A stretch of 64,000 nt of DNA from Arthrobacter mobilis (GCF_012395835.1 NZ_JAAZSQ010000002.1:1-64000); one strand, 5' to 3'; shown: positions 27,954-38,125, counted from the stretch's first letter. Translations and numbers: made by a program. Notes: generated from the sequence alone by a model not told the origin.

Positions 27954-29156
27954 ATGTCAGCGAATGCGCACCCGGGTCCTCCCACGCAGATTGTGTGGGA
28001 CGAATCGATGCTGGCTTACAACTTCGGCACGGACCATCCGATGAATCCGGCTCGGCTGGACCTGACGGCCCGGCTGGCCGGCGAGTTCGGCCTTTTCGAC
28101 CGCCCGAACGTGGCGGTGGTGCCGCCCAGGACTGCCACCGATGCCGAACTGGAGACCGTGCATGAGGCCGGCTACATCGCCGCGGTGCGCCGTGTCAGCG
28201 CACAGCCGGACGTGCCCGACGAGGAGCGCGGCCTCGGCACGGAGGACGATCCGGCCTTTGCCGGCATGCACGAAGCCAGCGCCAGGCTGGCCGGTGCCAG
28301 CCTGCAGGCGGCTGAGGCCATCCTGGCGGGCACCGCCCTGCATGCGGTGAATTTCGGTGGCGGGCTGCACCATGCCGCCCGGGACCGCGCCAGCGGCTTC
28401 TGCATCTACAACGACTGCGCCCTGGCTGTCCGGCACCTGCTGGACCACGGCGTGGAGCGGGTCCTCTACCTGGACGTGGACGCCCACCATGGGGACGGGA
28501 CGCAGAATATTTTCTGGGACGATCCCCGGGTGCTGACCATCTCCCTGCACGAAACCGGCAGGTACCTCTTCCCCGGGACCGGGTACGCGGACGAGACCGG
28601 GGGGCCGGGCGCGCCCGGCAGCGCGGTCAATGTTGCCCTGCCGCCGTATACCGGGGACGCGGCCTGGATGCGGGCTTTCCATGCCGTGGTTCCCCAGATC
28701 ACCCGCGCCTTCAAGCCCGAAGTGATCGTCAGCCAGCACGGCTGCGACGGGCATGCCCGGGACATGCTCACCAGCCTGCGCCTGAGCGTGGACGCGCAGC
28801 GGCAGATGATGCTGGATGTGGCCGGGTTGGCGCGGGAGGTCGCCGGCGGCCGCTGGCTGGCCACCGGCGGCGGAGGCTACGACGTCTACAACGTGGTGCC
28901 GCGGTCCTGGACGCACCTTCTTGCCATCGCCTCCGGCGAGCCGATCCCGCTGACCGCCCGGGTGCCGGCTGCCTGGCTGCGCTACCTGCGCGAACGCTAC
29001 GGCCAGGACGGCCCGCCGGGCATGGGTGACGGCGCGGAGCTGTGGTGGCGCTCCTGGGAGGTCGGCTACGACCCGAATGACGGCGTGGACCGGGCAGTGA
29101 TGGCCACCCGCAAGGCGGTCTTCCCGCATTACGGCCTGGATCCCTGGTTCGACTGA
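27954..29156 (+). CDS. acuC: Acetoin utilisation/histone-deacetylase family protein
   Basis: 400 residues. Zinc-dependent deacetylase motifs: FGGGLHHAARD (catalytic His pair), YLDVDAHHGDGTQN (metal Asp and His), and SQHGCDGHARD; FGTDHPMNPARL is the typical N-terminus of AcuC. In Bacillus AcuC deacetylates acetyl-CoA synthetase. acs is in the same window but 28 kb away. The ATG has TAGCCT seven bases upstream and also a GAGGGG stretch, so it could be leaderless or have a very short leader. Confidence 0.9.
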   Translation: MSANAHPGPPTQIVWDESMLAYNFGTDHPMNPARLDLTARLAGEFGLFDRPNVAVVPPRTATDAELETVHEAGYIAAVRRVSAQPDVPDEERGLGTEDDPAFAGMHEASARLAGASLQAAEAILAGTALHAVNFGGGLHHAARDRASGFCIYNDCALAVRHLLDHGVERVLYLDVDAHHGDGTQNIFWDDPRVLTISLHETGRYLFPGTGYADETGGPGAPGSAVNVALPPYTGDAAWMRAFHAVVPQITRAFKPEVIVSQHGCDGHARDMLTSLRLSVDAQRQMMLDVAGLAREVAGGRWLATGGGGYDVYNVVPRSWTHLLAIASGEPIPLTARVPAAWLRYLRERYGQDGPPGMGDGAELWWRSWEVGYDPNDGVDRAVMATRKAVFPHYGLDPWFD

Positions 29157-29210
29157 CCCGCTCTCGCTGTCCGGGATGCCTGCCGGGGTATATGCAGTTA
29201 GGGTAATGGA

Positions 29211-31347
<2,137 letters not shown>

Positions 31348-31356
31348 AATCGCAGC

Positions 31357-32256
31357 ATGACCAGGACCATCCTCGGGCTGGATATCGGCGGGAGCAAGAC
31401 GCACGCCATCCGGCTCGAGGATGGCCTGGTTAAGGCCGAGGCCGTCACGGCCAGCGCCAACGTGCAGAACGTGTCCCGCGAAGCGGCCTCGGCGGCGCTG
31501 GCGGAGGCGGTCCGGGCGGTGGGCGCGCAGACCGTGCAGGAGGTCTATGCCGGCGCCGGCGGCATCGATACCGACGACGACGCGGCGGCGCTGCGGGCGC
31601 TGATCGCGCCGCTGGTGCCGCGGGCGTCGATCCAGGTGGTCCATGATTCCCGGCTGGTGCTGGCCGCGGGGCGGGCCCGCATGGGCATTGCCGTCATTGT
31701 CGGCACCGGTGCCGTGGCCTGGGGGACCGACGCCCGCGGCCGGCAGGCCCGCTCGGGCGGCTGGGGCTATCTGCTGGGGGACGAGGGCAGCGGCTACTGG
31801 CTGGCCCGCGAGGCCGTGCGGCACTGCCTGGGCCGCCACGACCGGGACCTGCCGCCGGACCGGCTGTCCGCGGCGCTGCTGGCCGACTGCGGTCTGGGCC
31901 GGCCGGTGGAACTCATCGCGCGGTTCCACGGCATCGGCGCCGGCAGCCGGAGCGGCCCGGACCGCGGCTACTGGTCCGCGCGGGCGGGCGTGGTAGTGGC
32001 GGCGGCCGAGGCCGGTGATCCGGCCGCACGGGCCATCCTCGACGCTGGCACGGCCGAGATCGCGGAACGCATCCTGCAGGTGGCCCGCCAGCTGGACATC
32101 ACCGGCCCGGTCATCCTCGGCGGCAGCCTGGGTGCCAAGGTGCCGCTGGTCCGCGAGGGCATCCGCCAGGCACTGGCCCCGCACGGCATCACCGACGTGG
32201 CCGGCCTGGACCGGGAACCGGTCTTCGGCGTGGACGTGCTGGCAGGGCTGGCCTGA
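31357..32256 (+). CDS. BadF/BadG-type N-acetylglucosamine kinase-like protein
   Basis: 299 residues. Sugar-kinase fold with phosphate-1 loop ILGLDIGGSKTHA, phosphate-2 VIVGTGAVAWGTD, GDEGSGYWLAREAV and adenosine loop PVILGGSLGAKVP. This family includes N-acetylglucosamine kinases of cell-wall recycling; the exact sugar is uncertain. The TAGAAT hexamer, overlapping the gdhA stop, ends six bases before the ATG and no ribosome binding site exists, so the gene is likely leaderless with its own promoter. Confidence 0.85.
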   Translation: MTRTILGLDIGGSKTHAIRLEDGLVKAEAVTASANVQNVSREAASAALAEAVRAVGAQTVQEVYAGAGGIDTDDDAAALRALIAPLVPRASIQVVHDSRLVLAAGRARMGIAVIVGTGAVAWGTDARGRQARSGGWGYLLGDEGSGYWLAREAVRHCLGRHDRDLPPDRLSAALLADCGLGRPVELIARFHGIGAGSRSGPDRGYWSARAGVVVAAAEAGDPAARAILDAGTAEIAERILQVARQLDITGPVILGGSLGAKVPLVREGIRQALAPHGITDVAGLDREPVFGVDVLAGLA

Positions 32257-32295
32257 GCGGCGCCGTGGAGCCCTTTGTATCTTTCAGTCACAAAG

Positions 32296-32324
32296 TTGCA
32301 CCCACCGGTACCGGGGCGTAGGGT
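32296..32324 (+). promoter_or_regulatory. Promoter of the aroG leader transcript
   Basis: The -35 element TTGCAC (32296-32301) and -10 element TAGGGT (32319-32324) are separated by exactly 17 bases. The predicted transcription start falls on or next to the A of the leader-peptide ATG at 32331. Confidence 0.75.
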
Positions 32325-32330
32325 CGCAGC

Positions 32331-32393
32331 ATGACTAACCGTTGGTATGCGTATTTTGCGTTGGCTCTGGAGGGGCCTGACGTGACTGCCTGA
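32331..32393 (+). CDS. Aromatic-rich leader peptide of aroG (attenuation)
   Basis: A 20-codon frame, MTNRWYAYFALALEGPDVTA, ends in TGA. Four of its residues 5-9 are aromatic (Trp, Tyr, Tyr, Phe), the three end products of the pathway that the downstream enzyme initiates. It starts at the predicted transcription start, six bases after the -10 element, so it is read without a ribosome binding site. The RNA that follows can form alternative hairpins. This is the classic design of ribosome-mediated transcription attenuation. It is too short for usual gene calling. I do not know a named family for it. Confidence 0.8.
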   Translation: MTNRWYAYFALALEGPDVTA

Positions 32394-32504
32394 CGGCGTA
32401 CGCATCCAACAAACCTTCAGAGCCAACAGGGCAGAGATTATTCTCTGCCCTTCGCCATTTCTCCGGCGGGTTCTGCTGAAGGTCCCGCCCTGACAGACGG
32501 GACC
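32360..32504 (+). promoter_or_regulatory. Attenuator RNA structures between leader peptide and aroG
   Basis: Four pairings are visible. (1) 32360-32373, inside the peptide codons after the aromatic run, pairs with 32414-32427 over 14 positions, with one G-U. (2) 32414-32420 can pair instead with 32476-32482 (CCTTCAG with CTGAAGG). (3) 32428-32437 and 32442-32451 form a 10-base stem with loop TTAT, a terminator-like hairpin followed by TT. (4) 32481-32487 pairs with 32498-32504 just before the aroG start, in competition with 32465-32470:32484-32489. Ribosome position on the Trp/Tyr/Phe codons can decide which forms; the detailed mechanism is inference. Confidence 0.65.
32428..32451 (+). terminator. 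Putative attenuator terminator hairpin
   Basis: Ten-base perfect stem with a four-base loop, directly after the segment that can pair with the leader-peptide region. The T-run is short (TT then CGCCATTT), so it may be weak or assisted. Confidence 0.6.
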
Positions 32505-32509
32505 AGCCC

Positions 32510-33649
32510 ATGACCACCATCACCCACCTGGCCGCCGGTACGCCGGACACGACCGGCGCGGAGAGCCCGCATGGCACGGACACGGCAGTGCCGCTGCCTT
32601 CCCCGGCCGCACTGCTCGAGGAGCTGCCGCTGCCGGCGGAACTGGCCGCCGCCATCGCGCGCGGCCGGGACCAGATCCGCGCGGTGCTGGCCGGCGTGGA
32701 CGACCGGCTGCTGGTCATCGCCGGGCCCTGCTCCATCCACGACACGGAAGCCGGGCTGGACTACGCCCGCCGTCTGGCCGCCGTGGCGCGGCAGCACCGC
32801 GGAGACCTGCTGATCGTCATGCGCACCTACTTCGAGAAGCCCCGGACCACGGTGGGCTGGAAGGGCCTGATCAACGACCCGCACCTGGACGGCTCGCACG
32901 ATATCGCCACAGGCCTGCGCACTGCCCGCCGGTTCCTGCTCGACGTCGCCCGGCTGGGCCTGCCCGTGGCCACCGAGTTCCTCGAACCGCTCACCGCCCC
33001 CTACTTGGCGGACCTGGTCGGCTGGGGGGCGATCGGTGCCCGCACCACCGAAAGCCAGGTCCACCGCCAGCTGGTCTCCGGGCTGCCGCTGCCTGCCGGC
33101 TTCAAGAACGGGACCGACGGCGGCCTGCAGGTGGCGCTCGATGCGTGCGTGGCAGCCGCTGCACCGCAGTGTTTCCTGGGCCTCGATAGCCAGGGACGGG
33201 CTAGCCTGGTGGCCACGGCCGGGAACCCGGATACGCATCTGATCCTGCGCGGCGGCAGCGCCGGGCCGAACTACGGCGCGGCCCAGGTGGCCGCGGCCGC
33301 GGAGCAGCTCGCGGCGGCGGGGCTGAACCCCCGGCTGGTGGTCGATGCCAGCCACGGCAACAGCGGCAAGAGCCATCACCGGCAGGCCGAGGTGGCGCTG
33401 GAGGTCGCCGCCCAGCTGGAAGCCGGCGGTCCCGGAGCCGAGGCGGTCGCCGGCATCATGCTGGAGAGCTTCCTGGCCGGCGGAGCGCAGAAGCTGCAGA
33501 TCCCGGCCGTTCCCGCCGGGCGCCCGGCACTGGTCTACGGCAGGAGCGTCACCGACGCCTGCATGGACTGGAACGTGACCTGCGAGGTGCTCGGGCAGCT
33601 GGCCCGCAGCGTTCGTCGCATGCCCCGCACAGTTAGGACTCTTGGCTAG
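32510..33649 (+). CDS. aroG: DAHP synthase, class I (AroG/AroF type)
   Basis: 379 residues. It condenses phosphoenolpyruvate and erythrose 4-phosphate, the first step of the shikimate pathway. Class I motifs: LLVIAGPCSIHD, MRTYFEKPRTTVGWKGLIND, GARTTESQVHRQL, FKNGTDG and DASHGNSGKSHHRQ. This family is usually feedback-inhibited by aromatic amino acids. Here the gene is also preceded by a leader-peptide attenuator. Only a weak GGGA precedes the ATG, and a small hairpin overlaps that region, so initiation may also be controlled. A repeat element begins at its stop. Confidence 0.95.
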   Translation: MTTITHLAAGTPDTTGAESPHGTDTAVPLPSPAALLEELPLPAELAAAIARGRDQIRAVLAGVDDRLLVIAGPCSIHDTEAGLDYARRLAAVARQHRGDLLIVMRTYFEKPRTTVGWKGLINDPHLDGSHDIATGLRTARRFLLDVARLGLPVATEFLEPLTAPYLADLVGWGAIGARTTESQVHRQLVSGLPLPAGFKNGTDGGLQVALDACVAAAAPQCFLGLDSQGRASLVATAGNPDTHLILRGGSAGPNYGAAQVAAAAEQLAAAGLNPRLVVDASHGNSGKSHHRQAEVALEVAAQLEAGGPGAEAVAGIMLESFLAGGAQKLQIPAVPAGRPALVYGRSVTDACMDWNVTCEVLGQLARSVRRMPRTVRTLG

Positions 33650-33762
33650 AGTGGGGCGCGAGGGCCCCGCCGTGGGGCGGCAGCGACCGGTCCAGGCCCG
33701 CCCGCGGCTCGCAGGCTCGCCGCGGAGCCCTTGGCCTGAACCTGGCGGGAGCACCCCAATCT
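33650..33762. repeat. Diverged copy of the dispersed intergenic repeat
   Basis: It begins right after the aroG stop with AGTGGGGCGCGAGGGCCCC and ends with GGCGGGAGCACCCCAATC. These are the two ends of the 24418 repeat in inverted orientation, while the middle is diverged. It may terminate aroG transcription. Confidence 0.55.
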
Positions 33763-33791
33763 TTCACATTGGTCACTTCTGGCACTAGAGT
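33763..33791 (+). promoter_or_regulatory. Promoter for the HTH gene
   Basis: TTCACA (33763-33768) and TAGAGT (33786-33791) with a 17-base spacer. The predicted leader to the ATG at 33865 is about 67 bases and contains a ribosome binding site. Confidence 0.55.
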
Positions 33792-33864
33792 ATGCAGCTA
33801 GGGCGGGTTCCCGCTCGGCAAGCCGGCACGTTGCCGGGAATGCCGTAGGTGAAGGACTGGGGAA

Positions 33865-34077
33865 ATGGCTGATGAGGGCAATTTCTCGGATATGCGCTTT
33901 TTGACCGTGTCGGAAGTTGCCGAGGTCATGCGCGTATCCAGGATGACCGTGTACCGCCTGGTGCACGCGGGCCGCATGCCGGCCGTCCGGTTCGGGCGCT
34001 CGTTCCGGGTGCCCGAGGCCGCGGTCGAGCAGTACCTGCGCAACGCCGTCGTCGACGGCCGCACGGAGACTGCCTGA
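33865..34077 (+). CDS. Excisionase-type (BldC/MerR-like) HTH DNA-binding protein
   Basis: 70 residues. A single winged-helix-like HTH_17 domain: FLTVSEVAEVMRVSRMTVYR is helix-turn-helix, then LVHAGRMPAVRFGRSFRVPE is the wing. It is not a phage excisionase: in actinobacteria this small protein sits constantly next to the bS22 gene (Rv0500A/Rv0500B order) and is a housekeeping regulator of unknown targets, related in fold to BldC. A ribosome binding site-like GGGGAA precedes the ATG. A 10-base hairpin follows the stop directly. Confidence 0.9.
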   Translation: MADEGNFSDMRFLTVSEVAEVMRVSRMTVYRLVHAGRMPAVRFGRSFRVPEAAVEQYLRNAVVDGRTETA

Positions 34078-34078
34078 C

Positions 34079-34102
34079 GGACCGGACGGTGCCGTCCGGT
34101 CC
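34079..34102 (+). terminator. Hairpin after the HTH gene
   Basis: Ten-base perfect stem (GGACCGGACG with CGTCCGGTCC) with a four-base loop, starting two bases after the stop codon. No T-run follows. Confidence 0.6.
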
Positions 34103-34274
34103 GGACGGTCAAAGGCAGGGGAGTTAAGGCGGTACCCTGTTAAGGAACTTCCTGCGTCGTCGCGGCGAGCTGCGGCGGTGCGGGAATTTGCGTCAGTGTA
34201 GGAATCCGACGGTCCAGGTGCGCCCGCTGCGGGCGGAGGCTGGCCGCGGGTGCAAGTAGATTTGTGAGGAACTC

Positions 34275-34373
34275 GTGGGTTCAGTTATCAAGAAGCGCCG
34301 CAAGCGTATGGCCAAGAAGAAGCACCGCAAGCTGCTGCGCAAGACGCGCCACCAGCGCCGCAACAAGAAGTAG
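34275..34373 (+). CDS. 30S ribosomal protein bS22 (AURKAIP1/COX24 domain)
   Basis: 32 residues, MGSVIKKRRKRMAKKKHRK followed by LLRKTRHQRRNKK, extremely basic. This is the tiny actinobacterial ribosomal protein bS22 that binds near the decoding site of the 30S subunit. The start is GTG with AGGA four bases upstream. It stands in its conserved place after the excisionase-type HTH gene. It is easily missed by length filters. Confidence 0.92.
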   Translation: MGSVIKKRRKRMAKKKHRKLLRKTRHQRRNKK

Positions 34374-34436
34374 GGCCGTCAGGCTCTGCCCGAGGCTTCA
34401 CGGTCCGCCAGGTGCACCTGGCGGACCGTCTGCTGT

Positions 34437-35264
34437 TTAACGCCCGGCTGGAAAGGCACGGCGCGCCCCGCGCCAGAGGCCGTAGACGGCGCCCGCGCCG
34501 GTGGCGAGCTTCAGGCCGAGCGTGGCCGCCCGGCGGCCGCTGCGGAAATCGTAGACCGGCCAGTTGCGCTCGCGGGCATACCGGCGCAGGCGGGCATCGG
34601 GATTGATCGCCACCGGGTTGCCCACCAGGGACAGCAGCGGAACGTCGTTGAACGAGTCGCTGTAGGCCCAGCAGCCGGCCAGGTCCAGCCCTTCGCGGAC
34701 CGCCAGCTCCCGCACCGCCACGGCCTTGGCGGGCCCGTGCAGGATCTCCCCGACCAGGCGCCCGGTGTAGGCGCCGTCCTCGATCTCCCCGACGGTGCCC
34801 AGCGCCCCGGTCAGGCCCAGGCGGTCGGCGATCACTGCCGCCACCTCCACCGGGGTGGCCGAGACCAGCCACACCCGGCGGCCGGCCCGCAGATGCTGGT
34901 CCGCCAGCGCCCGCGTCCCCGGCCAGATCTTGGAGGCGATGATCTCGTCGTAGACTTCCTCGCCCAGCGCCTTGATATCCGAGGCCAGCAGGCCCGTGGC
35001 CAGCGCCAGGGCCTTGTCCCGTGCGGACTGGATGTCCTTGAGGTTCTCGCCCACGAGGGTGAAGCGCAGCTGTTTGACCGCAATGCCGGCGACGTCGCGT
35101 ACCCGGAAGGCGCCCCGGCGGTACATCTGGTGGGCCACATGGAACAGGCTGGCCCCGCGCATCATCGTATTGTCGATGTCGAAGAAGGCGGCCGCCGTGC
35201 CGGCGTCCCCGGAAGCTGCCGCGGCAGCGGCCCGGCTGGCTGGACCTGTGGAGGCTGTGGGCAT
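34437..35264 (-). CDS. HAD-IB family phosphatase (SerB-like)
   Basis: 275 residues. HAD motifs: AAFFDIDNTMMRG (nucleophile Asp), VWLVSATP (motif II Ser), and the Lys plus GCWAYSDSFNDVPLL (acidic motif III/IV). The helical cap between them fits the HAD-IB group, which includes phosphoserine phosphatase-like and phosphatidylglycerol phosphate-type enzymes; equivalent to Rv0505c. Substrate uncertain. TAGACT ends seven bases before the ATG, so it is probably leaderless. It is divergent from the glutaredoxin-like gene. Confidence 0.88.
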   Translation of the reverse strand: MPTASTGPASRAAAAAASGDAGTAAAFFDIDNTMMRGASLFHVAHQMYRRGAFRVRDVAGIAVKQLRFTLVGENLKDIQSARDKALALATGLLASDIKALGEEVYDEIIASKIWPGTRALADQHLRAGRRVWLVSATPVEVAAVIADRLGLTGALGTVGEIEDGAYTGRLVGEILHGPAKAVAVRELAVREGLDLAGCWAYSDSFNDVPLLSLVGNPVAINPDARLRRYARERNWPVYDFRSGRRAATLGLKLATGAGAVYGLWRGARRAFPAGR

Positions 35265-35370
35265 GTAACCGAGTCTAGTGGCCGAGGGAAAGGCCGGCAG
35301 ACGCTGGCTTTCCTGCTGCCGCCGGCTGCCCGGTTCCGCAGCAGGGCCGGGCCGGGGCTACTTTTAAGCC

Positions 35371-35649
35371 ATGACGCAATCACAGGACCCGCGGCCGCCG
35401 GCACCGAAACCACGGCACGAGCTGGTGCTGCTGACGAAGCCGGGGTGCCATCTGTGTGTGGCGGCACGGGAAACCGTGGCCGCCGTCGCGGGGGAGCTGG
35501 GGCTGCCGTGGGAGGAAAAGTCCATCCTGGACGACCCTGCCCTCGAGGCCCGCTTCGCCGAGGAAATCCCGGTGGTCATGATTGACGGGGTGCAGCGGGA
35601 CTTTTGGCATATCGATCCCGCCCGGCTGCGGCGGCTGCTGTCCGCCTGA
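35371..35649 (+). CDS. Glutaredoxin-like thiol protein
   Basis: 92 residues. Thioredoxin fold with active-site CHLC in LLTKPGCHLCVAARETV near residue 30 and IPVVMIDG (cis-proline) near residue 66; the family DUF836/glutaredoxin 2-like, equivalent to Rv0508. Probably a cytoplasmic thiol-disulfide reductase. TACTTT ends six bases before the ATG with no ribosome binding site. Confidence 0.88.
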   Translation: MTQSQDPRPPAPKPRHELVLLTKPGCHLCVAARETVAAVAGELGLPWEEKSILDDPALEARFAEEIPVVMIDGVQRDFWHIDPARLRRLLSA

Positions 35650-35735
35650 GTACCCCGCCCGGCCCGGCCCAGGATCACCGGCGCACGCCGGGACGTCGAG
35701 TTGGTGGCCCGCAAGGCAGCGCATAAGGTTATGGA

Positions 35736-36443
35736 GTGACCACACCGGACTTTCCCGAAACCGCTTCCGGTGCGGAGGGACCCGGCCGGGAAATCCCCCC
35801 GGCGTCCCTGGCACGGCTGCCGATCTACCTCCGGGCGCTCAACGCCATGCTGGCCGATTCGGTGGAGCGTGTGTCCTCCGAGGAACTCGCCGAGGCCGCC
35901 GGGGTGAAGTCGGCCATGCTGCGCAAGGACCTTTCCTACCTGGGGTCCTTCGGCACCCGCGGGGTGGGCTACGACGTGCAGTTCGTCAGCCACAAGATCT
36001 CTGCGCTGCTGGGCCTGACCCAGGAATGGCGCGTGGCCATTGTCGGTGCCGGCAACCTCGGGCGGGCGCTGGCGCGGTACTCGGGCTTCACCACCCGCGG
36101 ATTCGAGGTGGTGGCTCTTTTCGACGCCGACCAGGGCATCGTCGGCACGCAGGTCGGCTGGCTCACGGTCAGCCATGTGGACGACCTGGAAACCGAACTC
36201 AAGCGGACCGGGACGAACATGGCAGTGCTTTCGGTCCCCGCGGTGGTGGCCCAGGAACTATGCGACCGCCTGGTGGCGGCGGGCGTCACGAGCATTCTCA
36301 GCTTCGCGCCGGTGGTCCTGCAGGTGCCCGCCCATGTCCAGGTGCGCAAGGTGGACATGGGCACCGAGCTGCAGATTCTGGCCTACCACGCCCAGCGGGC
36401 GCAGGAAGCCGAGCCGGGCTCCCGCGCCCGGTCGGCACAGTAG
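35736..36443 (+). CDS. rex: Redox-sensing transcriptional repressor Rex
   Basis: 235 residues. N-terminal winged helix (RLPIYLRALNAML, then SSEELAEAAGVKSAMLRKDL) and NAD-binding Rossmann domain VAIVGAGNLGRAL. Rex represses respiratory and fermentation genes until the NADH/NAD ratio rises. The promoter is well formed: TTGGTG (35701-35706), 17-base spacer, TAAGGT (35724-35729), six bases before the GTG, so it is leaderless. In many actinobacteria rex is followed by hemA; here the next element is a repeat and a membrane protein gene. Confidence 0.94.
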   Translation: MTTPDFPETASGAEGPGREIPPASLARLPIYLRALNAMLADSVERVSSEELAEAAGVKSAMLRKDLSYLGSFGTRGVGYDVQFVSHKISALLGLTQEWRVAIVGAGNLGRALARYSGFTTRGFEVVALFDADQGIVGTQVGWLTVSHVDDLETELKRTGTNMAVLSVPAVVAQELCDRLVAAGVTSILSFAPVVLQVPAHVQVRKVDMGTELQILAYHAQRAQEAEPGSRARSAQ

Positions 36444-36468
36444 CCCGGCAGCGAAAAGTGAGTTGCCA

Positions 36469-36509
36469 GGGGTCCCCGTGCGCGGAGCGTGCGGGGCAGG
36501 CAGCGAACG
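36469..36509. repeat. Fragment of the dispersed intergenic repeat
   Basis: 41 bases identical except for two positions to the inverted middle part of the 24418 unit (GGGGTCCCCGTGCGC, then AGCGTGCGGGGCAGGC and GCGAACG). It lies in the convergent space between rex and the next gene, where its palindromes could end transcription. Confidence 0.75.
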
Positions 36510-36510
36510 G

Positions 36511-37287
36511 TTAGCTGCCGTAATAGCCGGACCGGCGGGCGGCCGCGTCCTTGAAGTAGGCGTTGGACGCGGGCATGTACAGCAGGACGATTGCGGCCAC
36601 GCCCAGCAGGATGACCACGGTGCCCAGGCCGAGCTGCGCCAGCCCGAAGAGGGAGAGCGCGGCGAATACGGTGCCCAGGATCCGTGCCCAGTTCCGCCCG
36701 GCCTTGACGTTGAAGGCCACCAGCAGATAGAGACCGAGGGTGATGAGCCCGACGATCACCAAGGTCACCGCCACGGGTCCGGAAACCATCTCCGGCGTGA
36801 TGGAGCCGGGATCCTGGTCTCCGGCCGCCTGCCGGAGCTGTTCCTGGAACTGCGGGTCGTCCCACATGGCCGCGATGAACTGGCCCGCCGCCGCCGCCAG
36901 CACGAACGAGTTGATCACGTTCAAAACCGCCGCGGCGATGATCAGCCAGAAGGCGACCAGCACCTCCCTTGGGGGCGCCGGCTTCGTCGCGCCGTACGGC
37001 TGGCTGCCGGGATAGCCGTACTGGCCAGGCAGCGGCTGCTGGTAGCCGTACTGTGGCTGCGGCTGGCCGTACTGCGGAAGGTTCTGCCCGTACTGCGGCG
37101 GGTTCTGCCCGTACTGCGGCGGGTTCTGCCCGTACTGCGGGGGCTGCGGCTGGCCGTACGGCGGGTTCTGGCCGTAGGACGGCTGCTGCTGGCCATACTG
37201 GGGCGGGTTCTGTCCGTACCGAGGCTGCTCCGGTTCCCGGTGCTGTCCGTTGCCCGGTTCGCCGGGCTTGTTTTCTGGCGTGCTCAT
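36511..37287 (-). CDS. Membrane protein with PQYGQ-type N-terminal repeats
   Basis: 258 residues. The first 105 residues are a disordered region of Pro/Gln/Tyr/Gly repeats (unit PPQYGQN). Then follow three to four membrane helices (about 112-135, 175-200, 208-228, 230-245) with a soluble loop (DDPQFQEQLRQAAGDQD) after the first. Such proteins are common in actinobacteria, with unknown function. A clear ribosome binding site AGAAGGAT precedes the ATG. The tandem units are also repeated at the DNA level. Confidence 0.82.
   Translation of the reverse strand: MSTPENKPGEPGNGQHREPEQPRYGQNPPQYGQQQPSYGQNPPYGQPQPPQYGQNPPQYGQNPPQYGQNLPQYGQPQPQYGYQQPLPGQYGYPGSQPYGATKPAPPREVLVAFWLIIAAAVLNVINSFVLAAAAGQFIAAMWDDPQFQEQLRQAAGDQDPGSITPEMVSGPVAVTLVIVGLITLGLYLLVAFNVKAGRNWARILGTVFAALSLFGLAQLGLGTVVILLGVAAIVLLYMPASNAYFKDAAARRSGYYGS
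37069..37131. repeat. 21-base tandem repeat inside the membrane protein gene
   Basis: Three direct copies of a 21-base unit (GTACTGCGGCGGGTTCTGCCC on the top strand would be 21, so only its start GTACTGCGG and end TTCTGCCC are given), the last two identical and the first with two changes. Each codes for seven residues. Copy number probably varies between strains. Confidence 0.85.
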
Positions 37288-37453
37288 GGCCGGATCCTTC
37301 TCGTCTGCTGGAACACTCGGGTCTGAACTACGGTGCCGCAGCCAACCGGTGCAGCTGTCTCCACCCTACAACGCGGCCCTCCGGGCACCGGCCGCCGCCC
37401 TCCGCCCCGGCCGGTTTTTGGGCAATGCCCGCGGCTTTGAGACACTTAAACCC

Positions 37454-38116
37454 ATGCTTCGTTCCACAGTCCATCTGCTCCGCCATGGAGAGGTCCATAA
37501 TCCGGGCCGCGTGCTCTACGGCCGGCTGCCGAATTTCCACCTCTCGGAGCTGGGCCTGAAGATGGCAGAGCGCGCCGCGGATTATTTCGGCGACCGCGCC
37601 CGTGCCGGCGCCAGGATTGTCTACCTGGTCTCTTCCCCCCTGACCCGGGCGCAGGAAACCGCCCGGCCTACTGCCCAGGCCCTGGGCCTGGACGTGGTCA
37701 CGGACGACCGGATCGTCGAGGCACTCAACCGTTTCGAGGGACTGGCCGATGTCAGGGGCCAGCTGAAGGACCCGCGGCACTGGCCCTACCTGGTCAACCC
37801 CTTCCGCCCGTCCTGGGGGGAGCCCTACAGTGCCCAGGTGCGCCGGATGATGGCCGCCGTCGGCGATGCCCGGCGCAATGCCCTGGGCATCGCCGGGGAC
37901 GGCGCCGAGGCGGTCCTGGTCAGCCACCAGCTGCCCATCTGGGTGACCCGGCGCTCGGCCGAGTCCCGGGCCCTGTGGCACGATCCTCGCCGCCGCGAAT
38001 GCACGCTGGCATCGGTGACGTCGCTCGAATTCGAGGGCGACCGGCTGGTGGGCGTCAGCTATGCGGAGCCCAGTGCCGACCTGCTGCCCGGGGCGGCAAA
38101 CCTGCCGGGAGCGTAA
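37454..38116 (+). CDS. Histidine phosphatase family protein (phosphoglycerate mutase-like)
   Basis: 220 residues. Catalytic RHG motif VHLLRHGEVHNPG at the N-terminus, VSSPLTRAQETA, acidic EALNRFEG, and second histidine in LVSHQLPIW. A cytoplasmic phosphatase of unknown substrate, equivalent to Rv0525, which also stands directly upstream of the cytochrome c biogenesis genes. ATG 37454 is the start at the conserved motif; the longer frame would add a non-conserved extension. Confidence 0.88.
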   Translation: MLRSTVHLLRHGEVHNPGRVLYGRLPNFHLSELGLKMAERAADYFGDRARAGARIVYLVSSPLTRAQETARPTAQALGLDVVTDDRIVEALNRFEGLADVRGQLKDPRHWPYLVNPFRPSWGEPYSAQVRRMMAAVGDARRNALGIAGDGAEAVLVSHQLPIWVTRRSAESRALWHDPRRRECTLASVTSLEFEGDRLVGVSYAEPSADLLPGAANLPGA

Positions 38117-38125
38117 TAGTATTAC
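38113..38125. promoter_or_regulatory. AT-rich palindrome upstream of the ccs operon
   Basis: GTAATAGTATTAC is a perfect palindrome with a central G in otherwise very GC-rich DNA. It overlaps the stop codon of the upstream gene, contains a TAGTAT hexamer (38117-38122) that could be a -10 element, and lies 42 bases before the tlpA-like start. It may be an operator controlling cytochrome c biogenesis. Confidence 0.4.
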
